The notes beneath the pieces were generated by a model. The model did no database searches and was not told the DNA's origin. It worked only from the letters and a program-made list of their open reading frames with translations. Made by a program: the position numbers and the translations under genes. From contig JAUVXU010000024.1 of NCBI GenBank assembly GCA_030603445.1, forward strand, positions 1-17,405: a DNA stretch of 17,405 nucleotides, read 5' to 3'. Of this stretch, positions 6,188-15,294 are shown piece after piece. Within the stretch, counting starts at the first letter, position 1. Each line of letters opens with the position of its first letter. The stretch comes from Methanomicrobia archaeon (GTDB lineage: Archaea > Methanobacteriota_B > Thermococci > Methanofastidiosales > NM3).

Positions 6188-8800
6188 ATGATGCCAAAGA
6201 CCTATGAAATAAAAGAAATAGAGAAAAAATGGCAAGACAGATGGGAAATAAAGAAAGTGTACAGATTTGACTTCAAATCGGATAAACCAATTTTTTCCAT
6301 TGACAATCCTCCAAGATACGCTTCAGGAGGACTGCATATTGGACACGCCACCCATTACACCCACATAGACATGATAGGCAGATACAAGAGGCTGATGGGT
6401 TACAATGTATTTCTGCCACTTTGTTTTGATGTTAACGGCATGCCGATAGAAGTTAACGTTGAGAAAAAATACAAGATATCTCCACGTGACACACCACGCT
6501 CTGAGTTTACAACATTATGCAGTGAATTTGCAAATAACAATATTTCAACAATGATAAATCAGTTCAAGATTCTTGGGTGCTCATTTGACCCATCCATATA
6601 TTATCAGACCGATGCTGAATACTACCGCAGGATTACTCAAATATCATTTTTGAAGATGCTTGAGAAGGATATGGTATACAAAGGCAAGCATCCGGTCAAC
6701 TGGTGCACCCGTTGTGTCACAGCGCTTGGGGACGCCGAGATAGAGTACGACGACAGGGAAACTATGTTAAACTACATCAAATTCTACCTAGAGGAAGATG
6801 TGGAAAGTACACCAGACATTAAAAAAGACCACAACGGTGCATACGTTACCATAGCCACTACAAGACCTGAACTACTGCCAACATGCCAGATTGTTGCAGT
6901 AAATCCAAAGGACCCTCGTTACAAATCAATTGTCGGAAAGACCCTTATAACCCCTATTTTCAAGAGAAAAGTAAAGATTATAGCAGACGAATCTGTAGAA
7001 ATCGAATTTGGAACTGGGATCATGATGATATGTTCCATAGGCGATAAGGACGACTTGGTGTATATATACAAAAACAACCTTGAATTTGAAAAAGCAATCA
7101 ATGAAGAGGGGAGAATGACCGATATTTGCGGTATGTATGAGGGAATGACTACAATAGAAGCCAGATCAAAAATAGCGCAATGGATGCAGGACAAAGACCT
7201 GATGGTAAAAAGGGAACCCACTCCCCAAAACGTTGGAACATGCTGGAGATGTCATACGCCTGTAGAATTCCTTGTCAAGGACCAGTGGTTTGTAAAGATA
7301 CTTGAATTCAAGGAAAAGATAAAAGAAGCGGCAAATAATATCAAATGGCACCCTGAATGGATGAAAGTTCGTCTAGATCAGTGGATAGACTCGCTCTCAT
7401 GGGATTGGGTAATTTCACGCCAGCGCTATTTTGCCACCCCAATACCTGTTTGGGAATGTACAAACTGCAAGAAGATTTTTCCAGCAAAAATAGAACAATG
7501 CTATGTCGACCCATTAAATGACGAACCCCCAATTGCATTCTGCCCAGAGTGTAAAGGCGCCCTTAAAGGATCCACAGAGGTGTTTGACACCTGGATGGAT
7601 TCATCAATTTCTGCACTATACAATACGTTCTGGAACAGGGATGAAAATAACTACAAAAAACTTTACCCTATGTCTTTACGAACTCAGGCACACGATATTA
7701 TCAGGACCTGGGCGTTTTACTCTATACTTCGTACAGTGCTCCTCACGGATCAGGAACCCTGGGACAACATATTTATTGACGGGCACATACTTGCCCCCGA
7801 TGGAAGGTCAATGCATGCCTCATGGGGCAATACAATAGACCCACTAGAGATAATTGAAGAAAATGGATCCGACCCTATGCGTTACTTTGCTGCCTCGCGG
7901 GGGCTTGGAGAGGATAGCGCGTTTTCCTGGAAAGAGATCACCCATGCACTAAGATTCATAAACAAGATATACAACATCGGGAGATTCCTGAAATCTGCAG
8001 ATTCTAAAGGTAAAGAAACCCTAATTGACCGATGGATTGCAAGCGAACTTGCCCTAAGTATAAAAAACGTTGAGGAAGCAATAGAAAAATACCAGTTCTC
8101 CAATGCCCTAAGAGAAGTTGAAGGATTTATATGGCATATATTCGCAGACAATTATTTGGAGATAATAAAATATCGCCTGTATAACAAGGAGCTGCCAAGT
8201 GACTTCGTAAAACAAATCTATGACGACGCACTTAAACTAATAGCGCCTGTTCTAGTCCACGTGACCGAAGAAGTACATGATCATCTAATCGGAGACAAAA
8301 CTAGCATCCACACAAGCCAATGGCCATCAAATTATGTTGTTGATGAGGAGGCGTTACGAAAGGGTAGACTAGCAAGAGATATCATCTCTGAGATACGAAA
8401 GTGGAAATCCCAAAACAAGATGCCGCTTAATAAAGAACTCAACAACGTAGTGCTTTATACTAAAGAGGATCTTACTGAGATAATAGACGACATAAAAAAC
8501 ACTATGAACATAATCAATCTAAAGGTAAGCTTAGATAAGCCTGATGTAAAAGAAGTTATAGTTAGTATAACCCCTAAATACTCTGTCCTTGGACCAACTT
8601 TCGGAAAAGACACAACAGTTGTATCAGAACTGTTATCAAGACCCGAAGTTGCAAAAGAGGTAATTGAGCATGGCACATTTGAAGCAGAAGGTTTTACTCT
8701 AAAAAGAGAATACATATCAAAGATTGAACATGCCTTTGAGCTAAAAGGAAAAAAAGTAGAGCTTATCGAACATCCTGAGTTTATAATTGAGATAGATTAA
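6188..8800 (+). CDS. valS: Valine--tRNA ligase, archaeal type, with altered KMSKS loop
   Basis: This class I aminoacyl-tRNA synthetase charges tRNA-Val in the cytoplasm. From the ATG at 6188 it is 870 residues. HIGH is intact at 50-53 (GGLHIGHATHYT), and FDVNGMPIEV follows at 80-89, as in the archaeal ValRS clade. Zinc-type pairs are CTRC at 173-176, CWRC at 352-355 and CTNC/CPEC at 424-455. The editing domain carries TTRPELL at 224-230 and EFGTGIMMICSIGDKDD. The region equivalent to KMSKS reads SMHAS at 541-545 inside DGRSMHASWGN, so both lysines are missing. The anticodon-binding helices follow at about 605-760, then a C-terminal extension. An in-frame GTG at 6179 would add three residues, but GTGA there fits better as the ribosome site of the ATG at 6188; the ATG at 6191 is also possible. 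The stop overlaps the convergent lipoprotein gene by four bases. Confidence 0.93.
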   Translation: MMPKTYEIKEIEKKWQDRWEIKKVYRFDFKSDKPIFSIDNPPRYASGGLHIGHATHYTHIDMIGRYKRLMGYNVFLPLCFDVNGMPIEVNVEKKYKISPRDTPRSEFTTLCSEFANNNISTMINQFKILGCSFDPSIYYQTDAEYYRRITQISFLKMLEKDMVYKGKHPVNWCTRCVTALGDAEIEYDDRETMLNYIKFYLEEDVESTPDIKKDHNGAYVTIATTRPELLPTCQIVAVNPKDPRYKSIVGKTLITPIFKRKVKIIADESVEIEFGTGIMMICSIGDKDDLVYIYKNNLEFEKAINEEGRMTDICGMYEGMTTIEARSKIAQWMQDKDLMVKREPTPQNVGTCWRCHTPVEFLVKDQWFVKILEFKEKIKEAANNIKWHPEWMKVRLDQWIDSLSWDWVISRQRYFATPIPVWECTNCKKIFPAKIEQCYVDPLNDEPPIAFCPECKGALKGSTEVFDTWMDSSISALYNTFWNRDENNYKKLYPMSLRTQAHDIIRTWAFYSILRTVLLTDQEPWDNIFIDGHILAPDGRSMHASWGNTIDPLEIIEENGSDPMRYFAASRGLGEDSAFSWKEITHALRFINKIYNIGRFLKSADSKGKETLIDRWIASELALSIKNVEEAIEKYQFSNALREVEGFIWHIFADNYLEIIKYRLYNKELPSDFVKQIYDDALKLIAPVLVHVTEEVHDHLIGDKTSIHTSQWPSNYVVDEEALRKGRLARDIISEIRKWKSQNKMPLNKELNNVVLYTKEDLTEIIDDIKNTMNIINLKVSLDKPDVKEVIVSITPKYSVLGPTFGKDTTVVSELLSRPEVAKEVIEHGTFEAEGFTLKREYISKIEHAFELKGKKVELIEHPEFIIEID

Positions 8801-10944
8801 TCCACCACGAAATCTTGTGCCCATTTTGGGATTGATGGCATGTCCCCTAATTTTAGTATTTCTTGCCATTTTTCGTCTGTTAATCTATCATCAAGAGGAT
8901 GCTTGAACTCATAGTATGAAAATACAGGCCCTTGGGAAATATATGTCTCACCCTCAACGTTAACAATCACAAATAACGTAAAAGGGTAACCAACGGCCTC
9001 TTCAAGCACCATCATTGAGTTCACATCTGTATGAACATCTGCAACAAGAGCTAGTGAGTTGTCAGCCTCCGATACAATAGAATCTTGGACCGATTGGGAG
9101 AATGTTGTTATATCCTCAAGAAGCGTCCCTATGTTCATGATAAGTTCGTACTCTATGCTATCAATTTTCTGTCCGGAAATCTCCTTTTCTGAGATGGTAA
9201 TCAAAGCTTGCAACAGTGAATCATACATATAGAATTTCTCGGTGAACTCTTCTGTAATTAGTCCTCTCTCTATTAGGCCGTCATGTGCCATGCGCGTAAG
9301 GGAAAGCAGTCGTGCATAAAGCACTGCATTTGGTTCGACATAACCGTTTGTTGCATTAGGTTGTTGTGGTACAGAAGTGGCCTCGAAAGTATACGACTGC
9401 TTTGCATAAAGGATAGTATCATGACGCAGCTGCGTCCAAGATCCCAATGCTGTGAATAGCTCCTTTCGTTTCCACATCTGTGATTGCATAAAAGCCGGCC
9501 ATCCGTCAGCAGGCTCTGTTTGATAAGAAGATAAACAATAAAGCCAGGAGGTATACATGTTCTTTGACCAGTCATCCACAGTATAAGCGTCAACTTCTTT
9601 TCTAAGTGCTTCTATCTGTTTATCATAATCTATATAATCAGTATCTCCTTCTTCCTCAAGAATCTGTTCTGCCTCATCAAAATTAAGCACGCTGAATACG
9701 TCAAGCCCGCGCGGAAATCCCCTTATAGGGCCTGCATCGCTTATTACAAGAGTAAAAGGAGTATCTTCGCCCAAATAACTAGTGACATTATTATATACAA
9801 GCTCCGAAAAGATATAAGAATCCAAGATAAATCTCTGTCCCATAAATCGAAAACCCTTTGTATCGTCAACTAGGTCCTGTTGGTCTGTAATTACGCTAGA
9901 GTTGATTTTTGGATCCCTTAATTCCTTGGCCTGATCGATAAACTCATCTAAGAGCAACGAGTCACCCACATCATCAAGCGATACTTCCTCTCCGTATATC
10001 TTTATGATAAGTTGTGAGTAATCATGAAGCGTGAGATCATCCGCCTCGCCTACAAAGAAAGACGTGGTCTCATAAATATTATCCCAAACAAGAACTGCAT
10101 CACGGTTATCGATCGTTATATTTTGAATTGCAAGCACGCTAAGTATGGCTGCACGCGTTTCAAGTTGTTCTTTTAATCTGAACGGCATCCTTCCATACCA
10201 CATCATGGCCTTAAAATAGTGCCCAAGTTCCTCTGTTCGTGTGTAATGGCCTCGAGGAACATACTGGGAATAATCTTCCCTATAATCAAATAAGGGGGAA
10301 ATGCTAATGCCATTAGATCCATCAATAAGGGTTAATTCCGCATTTACAATGTCTTGCACATAACTAGGGATCTCAGCCTCTTGGTCAAGCAGCTTCAACG
10401 CAATAGCAAAGAAAGCAACGTTCATCTTTGCAGCTTCTCTCACGTCGCCAACAGAGTTTTCATATTGGGAGTTTGAAGCTTCGCACATTGCTAGAGTAAG
10501 TAAGGTTAGATCATTTATGAAAAAGTCTTGTTCTATACATCGCAAAGAGTAATCATAAAGGATATGAAAAGAATTTAGGATTGAGTCTGTTGTTACAAAT
10601 ATCGGGATATTCCTATCCCTTAAAATCTCATAATACTCATGGAACAACTTATCCTCAAAAGATGGAACCACAACAAAACCGTATTGTTCCAAAAACTCTT
10701 TTTGTCCACTGGTTAGTAAGAAACTATCCATATTCGATGGCGTGAAATCGTATATCTCATTTTGTGGATTTAATTCCACACTTAGCTCCTCATAACTTGA
10801 GAATTGTTGGTTGTCGTGCATAGATACCTGATAGGTGATTGGTTCTGTGCTTTGTTGTGGGGACTCCCCTGATATGCATGCAGACACTAAAAGGACAACC
10901 ATAATGAACATATAAGGTAGATATTTTCTCAAGTTTTCTGTCAT
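8797..10944 (-). CDS. DUF3160 family surface lipoprotein
   Basis: This 715-residue protein begins with a short charged stretch and a hydrophobic segment (10-22) ending in the lipobox LVSAC, so C23 is the predicted lipidation site and the protein should face outside the membrane. The body matches the DUF3160 family, with PIFVTTDSILNSFHILYD at 114-131, YFKAMMWYGRMPF near 245, and a C-terminal block VADVHTD at 634-640 followed by LEEAVGYP, GPVFSYYEF and DRLTDEKW. The family occurs in bacteria and some methanogenic archaea; its function is not established. Predicted structure is mostly helical. The gene stands alone on the minus strand, with a TATA box directly before the start implying a leaderless mRNA. 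Its TAA interlocks with the valS TAA, so neither gene has its own downstream spacer. Family and lipoprotein calls are firm, the role unknown. Confidence 0.88.
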   Translation of the reverse strand: MTENLRKYLPYMFIMVVLLVSACISGESPQQSTEPITYQVSMHDNQQFSSYEELSVELNPQNEIYDFTPSNMDSFLLTSGQKEFLEQYGFVVVPSFEDKLFHEYYEILRDRNIPIFVTTDSILNSFHILYDYSLRCIEQDFFINDLTLLTLAMCEASNSQYENSVGDVREAAKMNVAFFAIALKLLDQEAEIPSYVQDIVNAELTLIDGSNGISISPLFDYREDYSQYVPRGHYTRTEELGHYFKAMMWYGRMPFRLKEQLETRAAILSVLAIQNITIDNRDAVLVWDNIYETTSFFVGEADDLTLHDYSQLIIKIYGEEVSLDDVGDSLLLDEFIDQAKELRDPKINSSVITDQQDLVDDTKGFRFMGQRFILDSYIFSELVYNNVTSYLGEDTPFTLVISDAGPIRGFPRGLDVFSVLNFDEAEQILEEEGDTDYIDYDKQIEALRKEVDAYTVDDWSKNMYTSWLYCLSSYQTEPADGWPAFMQSQMWKRKELFTALGSWTQLRHDTILYAKQSYTFEATSVPQQPNATNGYVEPNAVLYARLLSLTRMAHDGLIERGLITEEFTEKFYMYDSLLQALITISEKEISGQKIDSIEYELIMNIGTLLEDITTFSQSVQDSIVSEADNSLALVADVHTDVNSMMVLEEAVGYPFTLFVIVNVEGETYISQGPVFSYYEFKHPLDDRLTDEKWQEILKLGDMPSIPKWAQDFVVD

Positions 10945-10963
10945 GTAAATTCATATGTTATTC

Positions 10964-10975
10964 AATTTATATAAC
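10964..10975 (-). promoter_or_regulatory. TATA box of the DUF3160 lipoprotein gene
   Basis: On the minus strand GTTATATAAATT is centred about 25 bases before the ATG at 10944, so initiation should fall at or next to the start codon. No Shine-Dalgarno sequence is present, consistent with leaderless translation. Confidence 0.6.
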
Positions 10976-11185
10976 ACTACCGATTATGTTCATTGTATTT
11001 TGAAGTTATTTATATCCCTTGTAGAAAAACCCCTAAAAGATAGAATAATCGATGAAAAAATTAACTAGTCTATGCTAACTATCGCCCCCATATAATCATA
11101 TTTCGTGAAATAACTGTTTTTTTATTGGCTCCGTGCACAATCTTTTATAATCAGAACATAATATCTATTTACAACGATACTTTTT

Positions 11186-11197
11186 GAATATAAAAAT
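11186..11197 (+). promoter_or_regulatory. Possible TATA box of the dikinase operon
   Basis: GAATATAAAAAT is centred about 64 bases before the ATG at 11256. Initiation near 11217 would leave a leader of about 40 bases that includes GTGAT at 11248-11252, three bases before the start codon. Other A/T-rich boxes are nearby, so the choice is tentative. Confidence 0.38.
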
Positions 11198-11255
11198 TGA
11201 AATAACTATACTGATGGATAAACACCAAAAATATATCATATAATGTAGTGATAAC

Positions 11256-13883
11256 ATGAAAAGACACTGTATTCCTCTACATATGGCAAAGAAATACGGG
11301 ATATCAAAAATTGGTGGAAAAGCAATCAATCTATCAAAGATGATTAATGCAGAGTTCACCATCCCTATGGGATTTATAGTGCCAGTAGAAACGTATGAAG
11401 AATTTTTTAAGAATAATGGGCTTGAAAAAAAAATACTATCCTGTCTTGAAGACTTAGACTTTTCTGATGAAAAAGAAATATCCAAATGTTCTATCAATAT
11501 CAAAAACATGATATTAAATGGCCATGTTTATAACAATATTTTTGAAGAGATTTCTGATTCATTGGATAATTATAAATTATTTCTTTGGGCAGTTCGCTCC
11601 TCTGCTACAGCAGAGGATCTTCCCGAAGCATCTTTTGCTGGCCAACAGGATACTTACCTCAACGTTAAAACAGAAGATATCATGGCCCATATCAAGCTTT
11701 GTTGGGCATCATACTGGAATGATAGGGCAATATCTTATCGCCATCATGTCAACATACCTCACTCAAAGGGAGGTATTGCAGTAGTTATACAAAAAATGGT
11801 AGATTCACGCACATCAGGAGTTATGTTTACAAGAAACCCAGTAAATAAATCAAGTGATGATATTATCATTGAATCTAGTTGGGGGCTTGGGGAGTCCATT
11901 GTATCTGGAATTGTAAGCCCGGATAGATTTACCTGCAAAAGAGTTGATGGCCATATATTATCTGAAGAGATTAGTAAAAAGACAAAAGGTATCTTTCTAT
12001 CTACAGGACAAAATCAAATAACAAAAATAGAGAAAAATAAGCAAAAAACACCATCGCTCACTAAAGATGAAATATCAGCATTAGTGGAACTGGGAAAGAG
12101 AATAGAGACATATTTTGAATGTCCGCAGGATGTAGAGTGGTCTATAGAGAATGATAAAATACATATACTACAGTCACGGCCTATCACAACATTAGAAAAA
12201 GATGATGGGATATTGTGGACAAGGGGATATGGCGACGAATACTGGGCTGATATCACTTCTCCGCTCTTTTTTTCTTTACTTGGAGAATACCTTACAAAAT
12301 ATGTTAATCATGAAGGTGCAAAAATCATGGGATACCATGAGATAACGGATGCAAAACTTCTACGGTTGCATAAAGGACATATATACTTCAACGCTGGTGT
12401 GCTCGAAGACATATTCACATTCAATCCAAAGTTTTCACGTACGAAGGAATTGCTAAATTATTTCCCTGAATCCGAGCAGGAAAGAATAGCAAATGCAAAG
12501 ACAAAGAAATTACGCAGGATATGGGCAGAAATCAGGATAATGATATTTGATCCTGATGGCAGTATCCTAAAAACTGATAAAGCATATAGAACTTGGGCAG
12601 AAAAATATCTTAAAAAAATGGAAAAATATGATGATCTTGATTTATCCCAACTTACCTATGAAGAGCTCCATGACCAATATATCTTGATGTTTTGGTCATT
12701 TGTTAAGCATTACAGGCTGATAAGGCATGGCATGGTGACTCACAGCATTGGCACCAATCTTATGGTAAAAAGATGGTTAATAGATTGGCTTGGCGACACA
12801 TCAGGCACATTATACTCAAAATTGATATCCGGCCTGCCAGACAACAAGACGATAAAAACAAATATGGATATGGTTAAGTTATCAAATTCGATCAGGGAAA
12901 ATAAAGACCTATCATCCATACTGCTTGAACAAGACGCAGAAGTGTTCTTAGAAGCTATTAGATCCAGTGACAAATACTTAGATCAAAGAACAGAATTTGA
13001 ATTGTTCTTAAAAGATTATGGACACAGGTCCCATACTAGAGAGATATTCTTTCCACGATGGAAAGATGATCCCTCCCTTGTAGTTGACGTACTTAAATCA
13101 CTTGTATCCTCGCCAAAAGTGGATATGGATGCGATGGAAAACAACGCAGTAGAGGGAAGATTACAATGCGAAAGAGAGGTATTTGAAGCTATTAGCAAGC
13201 TGAAATATGGGTATTTTAAAAAACAATTGTTCAAATACGTTATGCGTTTTGCTCAAACATATCTTATATTTAGGGAAAATCAGAGATTTTATCTTGACCA
13301 CATAATATGTCGCCTCCGAAGACTATTTAGTGAATATGGAAATAGATTTGTTCATCAAGGAATCATATCTCGTACAGAAGACATATTCTTCTTATCAAAA
13401 GAAGAGATTTTTTCTTTAGCCAAAAATCCGTCAGCAAACATGAAGGCCAAGATATCTGCTAGAAAGAAAGAATTTAAAAAATATGAAAACATTCTTCCAC
13501 CCAAATTTATTCAGGGAAGAACTGAATTTGATGATACTATAACAAAAGAAGAAGACCATATCAGAGTGACCGGGACTTCAGTTAGCCCCGGTATTGTAAG
13601 GGGCAGAATACGCGTTGTTTCGTCAATTAAACATATCTCCAGTATAAAAGAAAATGAGATACTTGTTACTTCTAATACTGACCCGGGATGGACCCCAATA
13701 TTTGCCAAATTAGCTGGTTTAATAACAGAAACTGGAGGCATACTTTCTCATGGGGCAGTTGTTTCAAGAGAATACGGTATCCCTGCAGTGACTGCGGTCA
13801 AGAATGCCACAGTATTTTTTAGAACCGGCCAATATGCCACAATTGATGGCAATGAGGGGATAATCTATCTAGAGGAGGAATAA
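11256..13883 (+). CDS. Rifampin phosphotransferase-like dikinase (ATP-grasp plus phosphohistidine domain)
   Basis: The 875-residue protein has three parts. Residues 1-312 are a PPDK/PEP-synthase ATP-grasp domain, with KIGGKAINLSKM at 18-29, VRSSATAEDLPEASFAGQ at 113-130, GVMFTRNP at 188-195 and DVEWSIENDKIHILQSRP at 292-309. Residues about 315-770 are a large helical middle domain. The C terminus is a swivelling phosphohistidine domain, with ETGGILSHGAVVSREYGIPAV at 825-845 and predicted catalytic H832. There is no PEP-binding barrel, so it is not a true PEP synthase. Domain order, length and histidine position match rifampin phosphotransferase (about 865 residues), which moves the beta-phosphate of ATP to an antibiotic hydroxyl. 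Here the middle domain would bind an unknown acceptor, so rifampin itself should not be assumed. GTGAT three bases before the ATG supports the start. It is followed after three bases by a lipocalin-like gene, suggesting one pathway. Confidence 0.85.
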   Translation: MKRHCIPLHMAKKYGISKIGGKAINLSKMINAEFTIPMGFIVPVETYEEFFKNNGLEKKILSCLEDLDFSDEKEISKCSINIKNMILNGHVYNNIFEEISDSLDNYKLFLWAVRSSATAEDLPEASFAGQQDTYLNVKTEDIMAHIKLCWASYWNDRAISYRHHVNIPHSKGGIAVVIQKMVDSRTSGVMFTRNPVNKSSDDIIIESSWGLGESIVSGIVSPDRFTCKRVDGHILSEEISKKTKGIFLSTGQNQITKIEKNKQKTPSLTKDEISALVELGKRIETYFECPQDVEWSIENDKIHILQSRPITTLEKDDGILWTRGYGDEYWADITSPLFFSLLGEYLTKYVNHEGAKIMGYHEITDAKLLRLHKGHIYFNAGVLEDIFTFNPKFSRTKELLNYFPESEQERIANAKTKKLRRIWAEIRIMIFDPDGSILKTDKAYRTWAEKYLKKMEKYDDLDLSQLTYEELHDQYILMFWSFVKHYRLIRHGMVTHSIGTNLMVKRWLIDWLGDTSGTLYSKLISGLPDNKTIKTNMDMVKLSNSIRENKDLSSILLEQDAEVFLEAIRSSDKYLDQRTEFELFLKDYGHRSHTREIFFPRWKDDPSLVVDVLKSLVSSPKVDMDAMENNAVEGRLQCEREVFEAISKLKYGYFKKQLFKYVMRFAQTYLIFRENQRFYLDHIICRLRRLFSEYGNRFVHQGIISRTEDIFFLSKEEIFSLAKNPSANMKAKISARKKEFKKYENILPPKFIQGRTEFDDTITKEEDHIRVTGTSVSPGIVRGRIRVVSSIKHISSIKENEILVTSNTDPGWTPIFAKLAGLITETGGILSHGAVVSREYGIPAVTAVKNATVFFRTGQYATIDGNEGIIYLEEE

Positions 13884-13886
13884 AAG

Positions 13887-14801
13887 ATGGATACAGATGT
13901 TTTTCACGATGTACTAGCAGACGATCCAGAATGGAATGAAAGCTTTTACTTCAATTGTTATGACAAAGGAAATGACATATGCATATTTATGCGAATAGGA
14001 AACAAACAAAACAAGGATGAAAAGAGCATGTTTTGTTTTATTATGCTTCCTGACGGATCATTTATGGGTTTAAAAGGGGAAGAAGCACTTGATTCTAAAA
14101 TGCTTAGTGTGCTTGGTTTGTCCTATAAAAAGATCGAAGCAGAAAAAGAGTGGAAACTATGTTACCAAGGTACAATGGAGCATATTTCCAAAAACGGGCC
14201 CCTGCAGGCGAATGTGCAATTTGATCTAACATTTTATGCGCTAAATAAAATATTTGATTACAGAAAATGTGTCACAGATAGTTTTAAAGAGAAAATATCC
14301 CAACAAGTTGCATCAGAACATCTGGAACAGTATGGCAAGATAACAGGAAAACTATCAATTAACAATAAACAAATCCAAATTACGGGCCTTGGCGAACGCG
14401 ACCATTCATGGGGAGTACGGGACTGGACATTTCCTAATATGTGGGTATGGTTAACAAGCGGATTTTCTGAAAAGCTTGCACTAAATGTTACAAAGCTATA
14501 TGTTGACCAAGGTGAGGTAGATGCAGGATTCTTTTATGAAAAAGGGAAAAACGATCCATTAAAAGCAATCGACATATCAATAGACTATGATGATGAAAAA
14601 TCACCTAAATCATTTTCAATGACGCTAAGAGACGAAGATGAGAAAATATACTATGTCACTGCGAAAATACTGCGCCAGGTTGCATTGCCTTTCGTTAGCA
14701 ATGACGGGGGAAAAATATCAATAATGTATGAAACACTGGCAGAATACATATATGATGGGGAAAAAGGATATGGCATTGCCGAATTTTTAATAAAAAAATA
14801 A
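13887..14801 (+). CDS. CrtC/AttH-like lipocalin-fold protein
   Basis: This 304-residue protein has no signal peptide or membrane segment. The motif GERDHSWGVRDW at 169-180 is typical of the hydroxyneurosporene synthase (CrtC)/AttH and DUF7064/7065 group, which have two lipocalin-like beta barrels and bind hydrophobic ligands. In CrtC the fold hydrates carotenoid double bonds, while most relatives have no known reaction. The N-terminal half (residues 1-140) is beta-rich in pattern (FYFNCYDKGNDICIFMRIGN, MFCFIMLPDGSFMGL), as expected for the first barrel. GGAGG at 13874-13878, inside the end of the upstream gene, sits eight bases before the ATG, and the intergenic gap is three bases, so it is translated from the same mRNA as the dikinase. 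The pairing suggests that both act on one lipid-like or polyketide-like compound (inference). A T-run follows the stop at 14847. Confidence 0.75.
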   Translation: MDTDVFHDVLADDPEWNESFYFNCYDKGNDICIFMRIGNKQNKDEKSMFCFIMLPDGSFMGLKGEEALDSKMLSVLGLSYKKIEAEKEWKLCYQGTMEHISKNGPLQANVQFDLTFYALNKIFDYRKCVTDSFKEKISQQVASEHLEQYGKITGKLSINNKQIQITGLGERDHSWGVRDWTFPNMWVWLTSGFSEKLALNVTKLYVDQGEVDAGFFYEKGKNDPLKAIDISIDYDDEKSPKSFSMTLRDEDEKIYYVTAKILRQVALPFVSNDGGKISIMYETLAEYIYDGEKGYGIAEFLIKK

Positions 14802-14834
14802 TGCAAAAAAAAAAGATTAATATAAAAAAATAAA

Positions 14835-14860
14835 AAGACGGATTGATTTTTTTCCATCTT
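14835..14860 (+). terminator. Putative terminator after the dikinase operon
   Basis: Arms AAGACGG (14835-14841) and CCATCTT (14854-14860) pair with one mismatch around a loop that contains T7 at 14847-14853. Archaeal termination depends mainly on the T-run, so the tract itself is the better evidence. It lies 34 bases past the last stop codon. Confidence 0.45.
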
Positions 14861-15136
14861 AAATGATAATATATGAGAATAATAAAATTATTTCCTCAAT
14901 TTAGCTTTTCGTTTTTTTCTCCTCATTCTCTTCTTAAGGTGTTTCCACCTCATTTTTCCTTTTTTCTTCCATTTTCTTGGTTTTTTCCCCAAAATATCAC
15001 CTTAACTTCTATTTACCATAAGTATGAGGTAAGTAAAATCGACTTAATCCATTATCCACAAGCTATTTAAAAAGGTTTTGGTAACGATATTTGCACATAA
15101 AGTACCTGACTAAACATAAACTACCGCACAGTAAAT

Positions 15137-15158
15137 ATAAAGTCCCTTTATTTTTTTT
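15137..15158 (+). terminator. Hairpin plus T8 terminator without an obvious gene
   Basis: A perfect 6-bp stem ATAAAG/CTTTAT (15137-15142 with 15146-15151) has a TCC loop, extends further with one mismatch, and is followed by a T8 run (15151-15158). No annotated gene ends just before it, so it may end a read-through transcript or an unrecognised small RNA from 14870-15136. Confidence 0.5.
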
Positions 15159-15278
15159 AGTAATAATGTGTATTGTAGAATCCCATTACCATACTCCCTT
15201 TTGTGGACTTAATTCATGAAAATATTTTTAATATTATAACCCGCGTTTGACATTTCTGTAATTATATATCAGGATAAA

Positions 15279-15290
15279 AGTTTTTATATT
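15279..15290 (+). promoter_or_regulatory. Possible TATA box of the secreted-protein operon
   Basis: AGTTTTTATATT with the A-rich GGATAAA just upstream would place initiation near 15310. The resulting leader of about 45 bases would include the complete ribosome site. The TATATATA inside the second palindrome is an alternative box, but it would start transcription inside the ribosome site. Confidence 0.4.
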
Positions 15291-15294
15291 ATTA

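Larger units (their letters stand above)
10945..11255. other. Divergent intergenic region
   Basis: This 311-base AT-rich gap separates the minus-strand lipoprotein gene from the plus-strand dikinase operon and holds the promoters of both. I see no credible small gene in it. A T7 run at about 11117-11124 and the plus-strand TATA-like TTTTATAATC at about 11143-11152 are present, but neither can be tied to a transcript. Confidence 0.6.

Noticed and set aside
7518-7838. A 106-codon plus-strand frame inside valS
   Set aside because: It lies wholly within valS in another frame, and valS is supported by motifs across that stretch.
11256-13883. Calling the 875-residue protein a true PEP synthase
   Set aside because: The C-terminal PEP-binding barrel is missing and the phosphohistidine domain is at the very end, as in rifampin phosphotransferase.
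14873-15070. A 65-codon open frame rich in F, P and S
   Set aside because: Its composition simply reflects the pyrimidine-rich DNA; there is no Shine-Dalgarno sequence, and the codons are low complexity.
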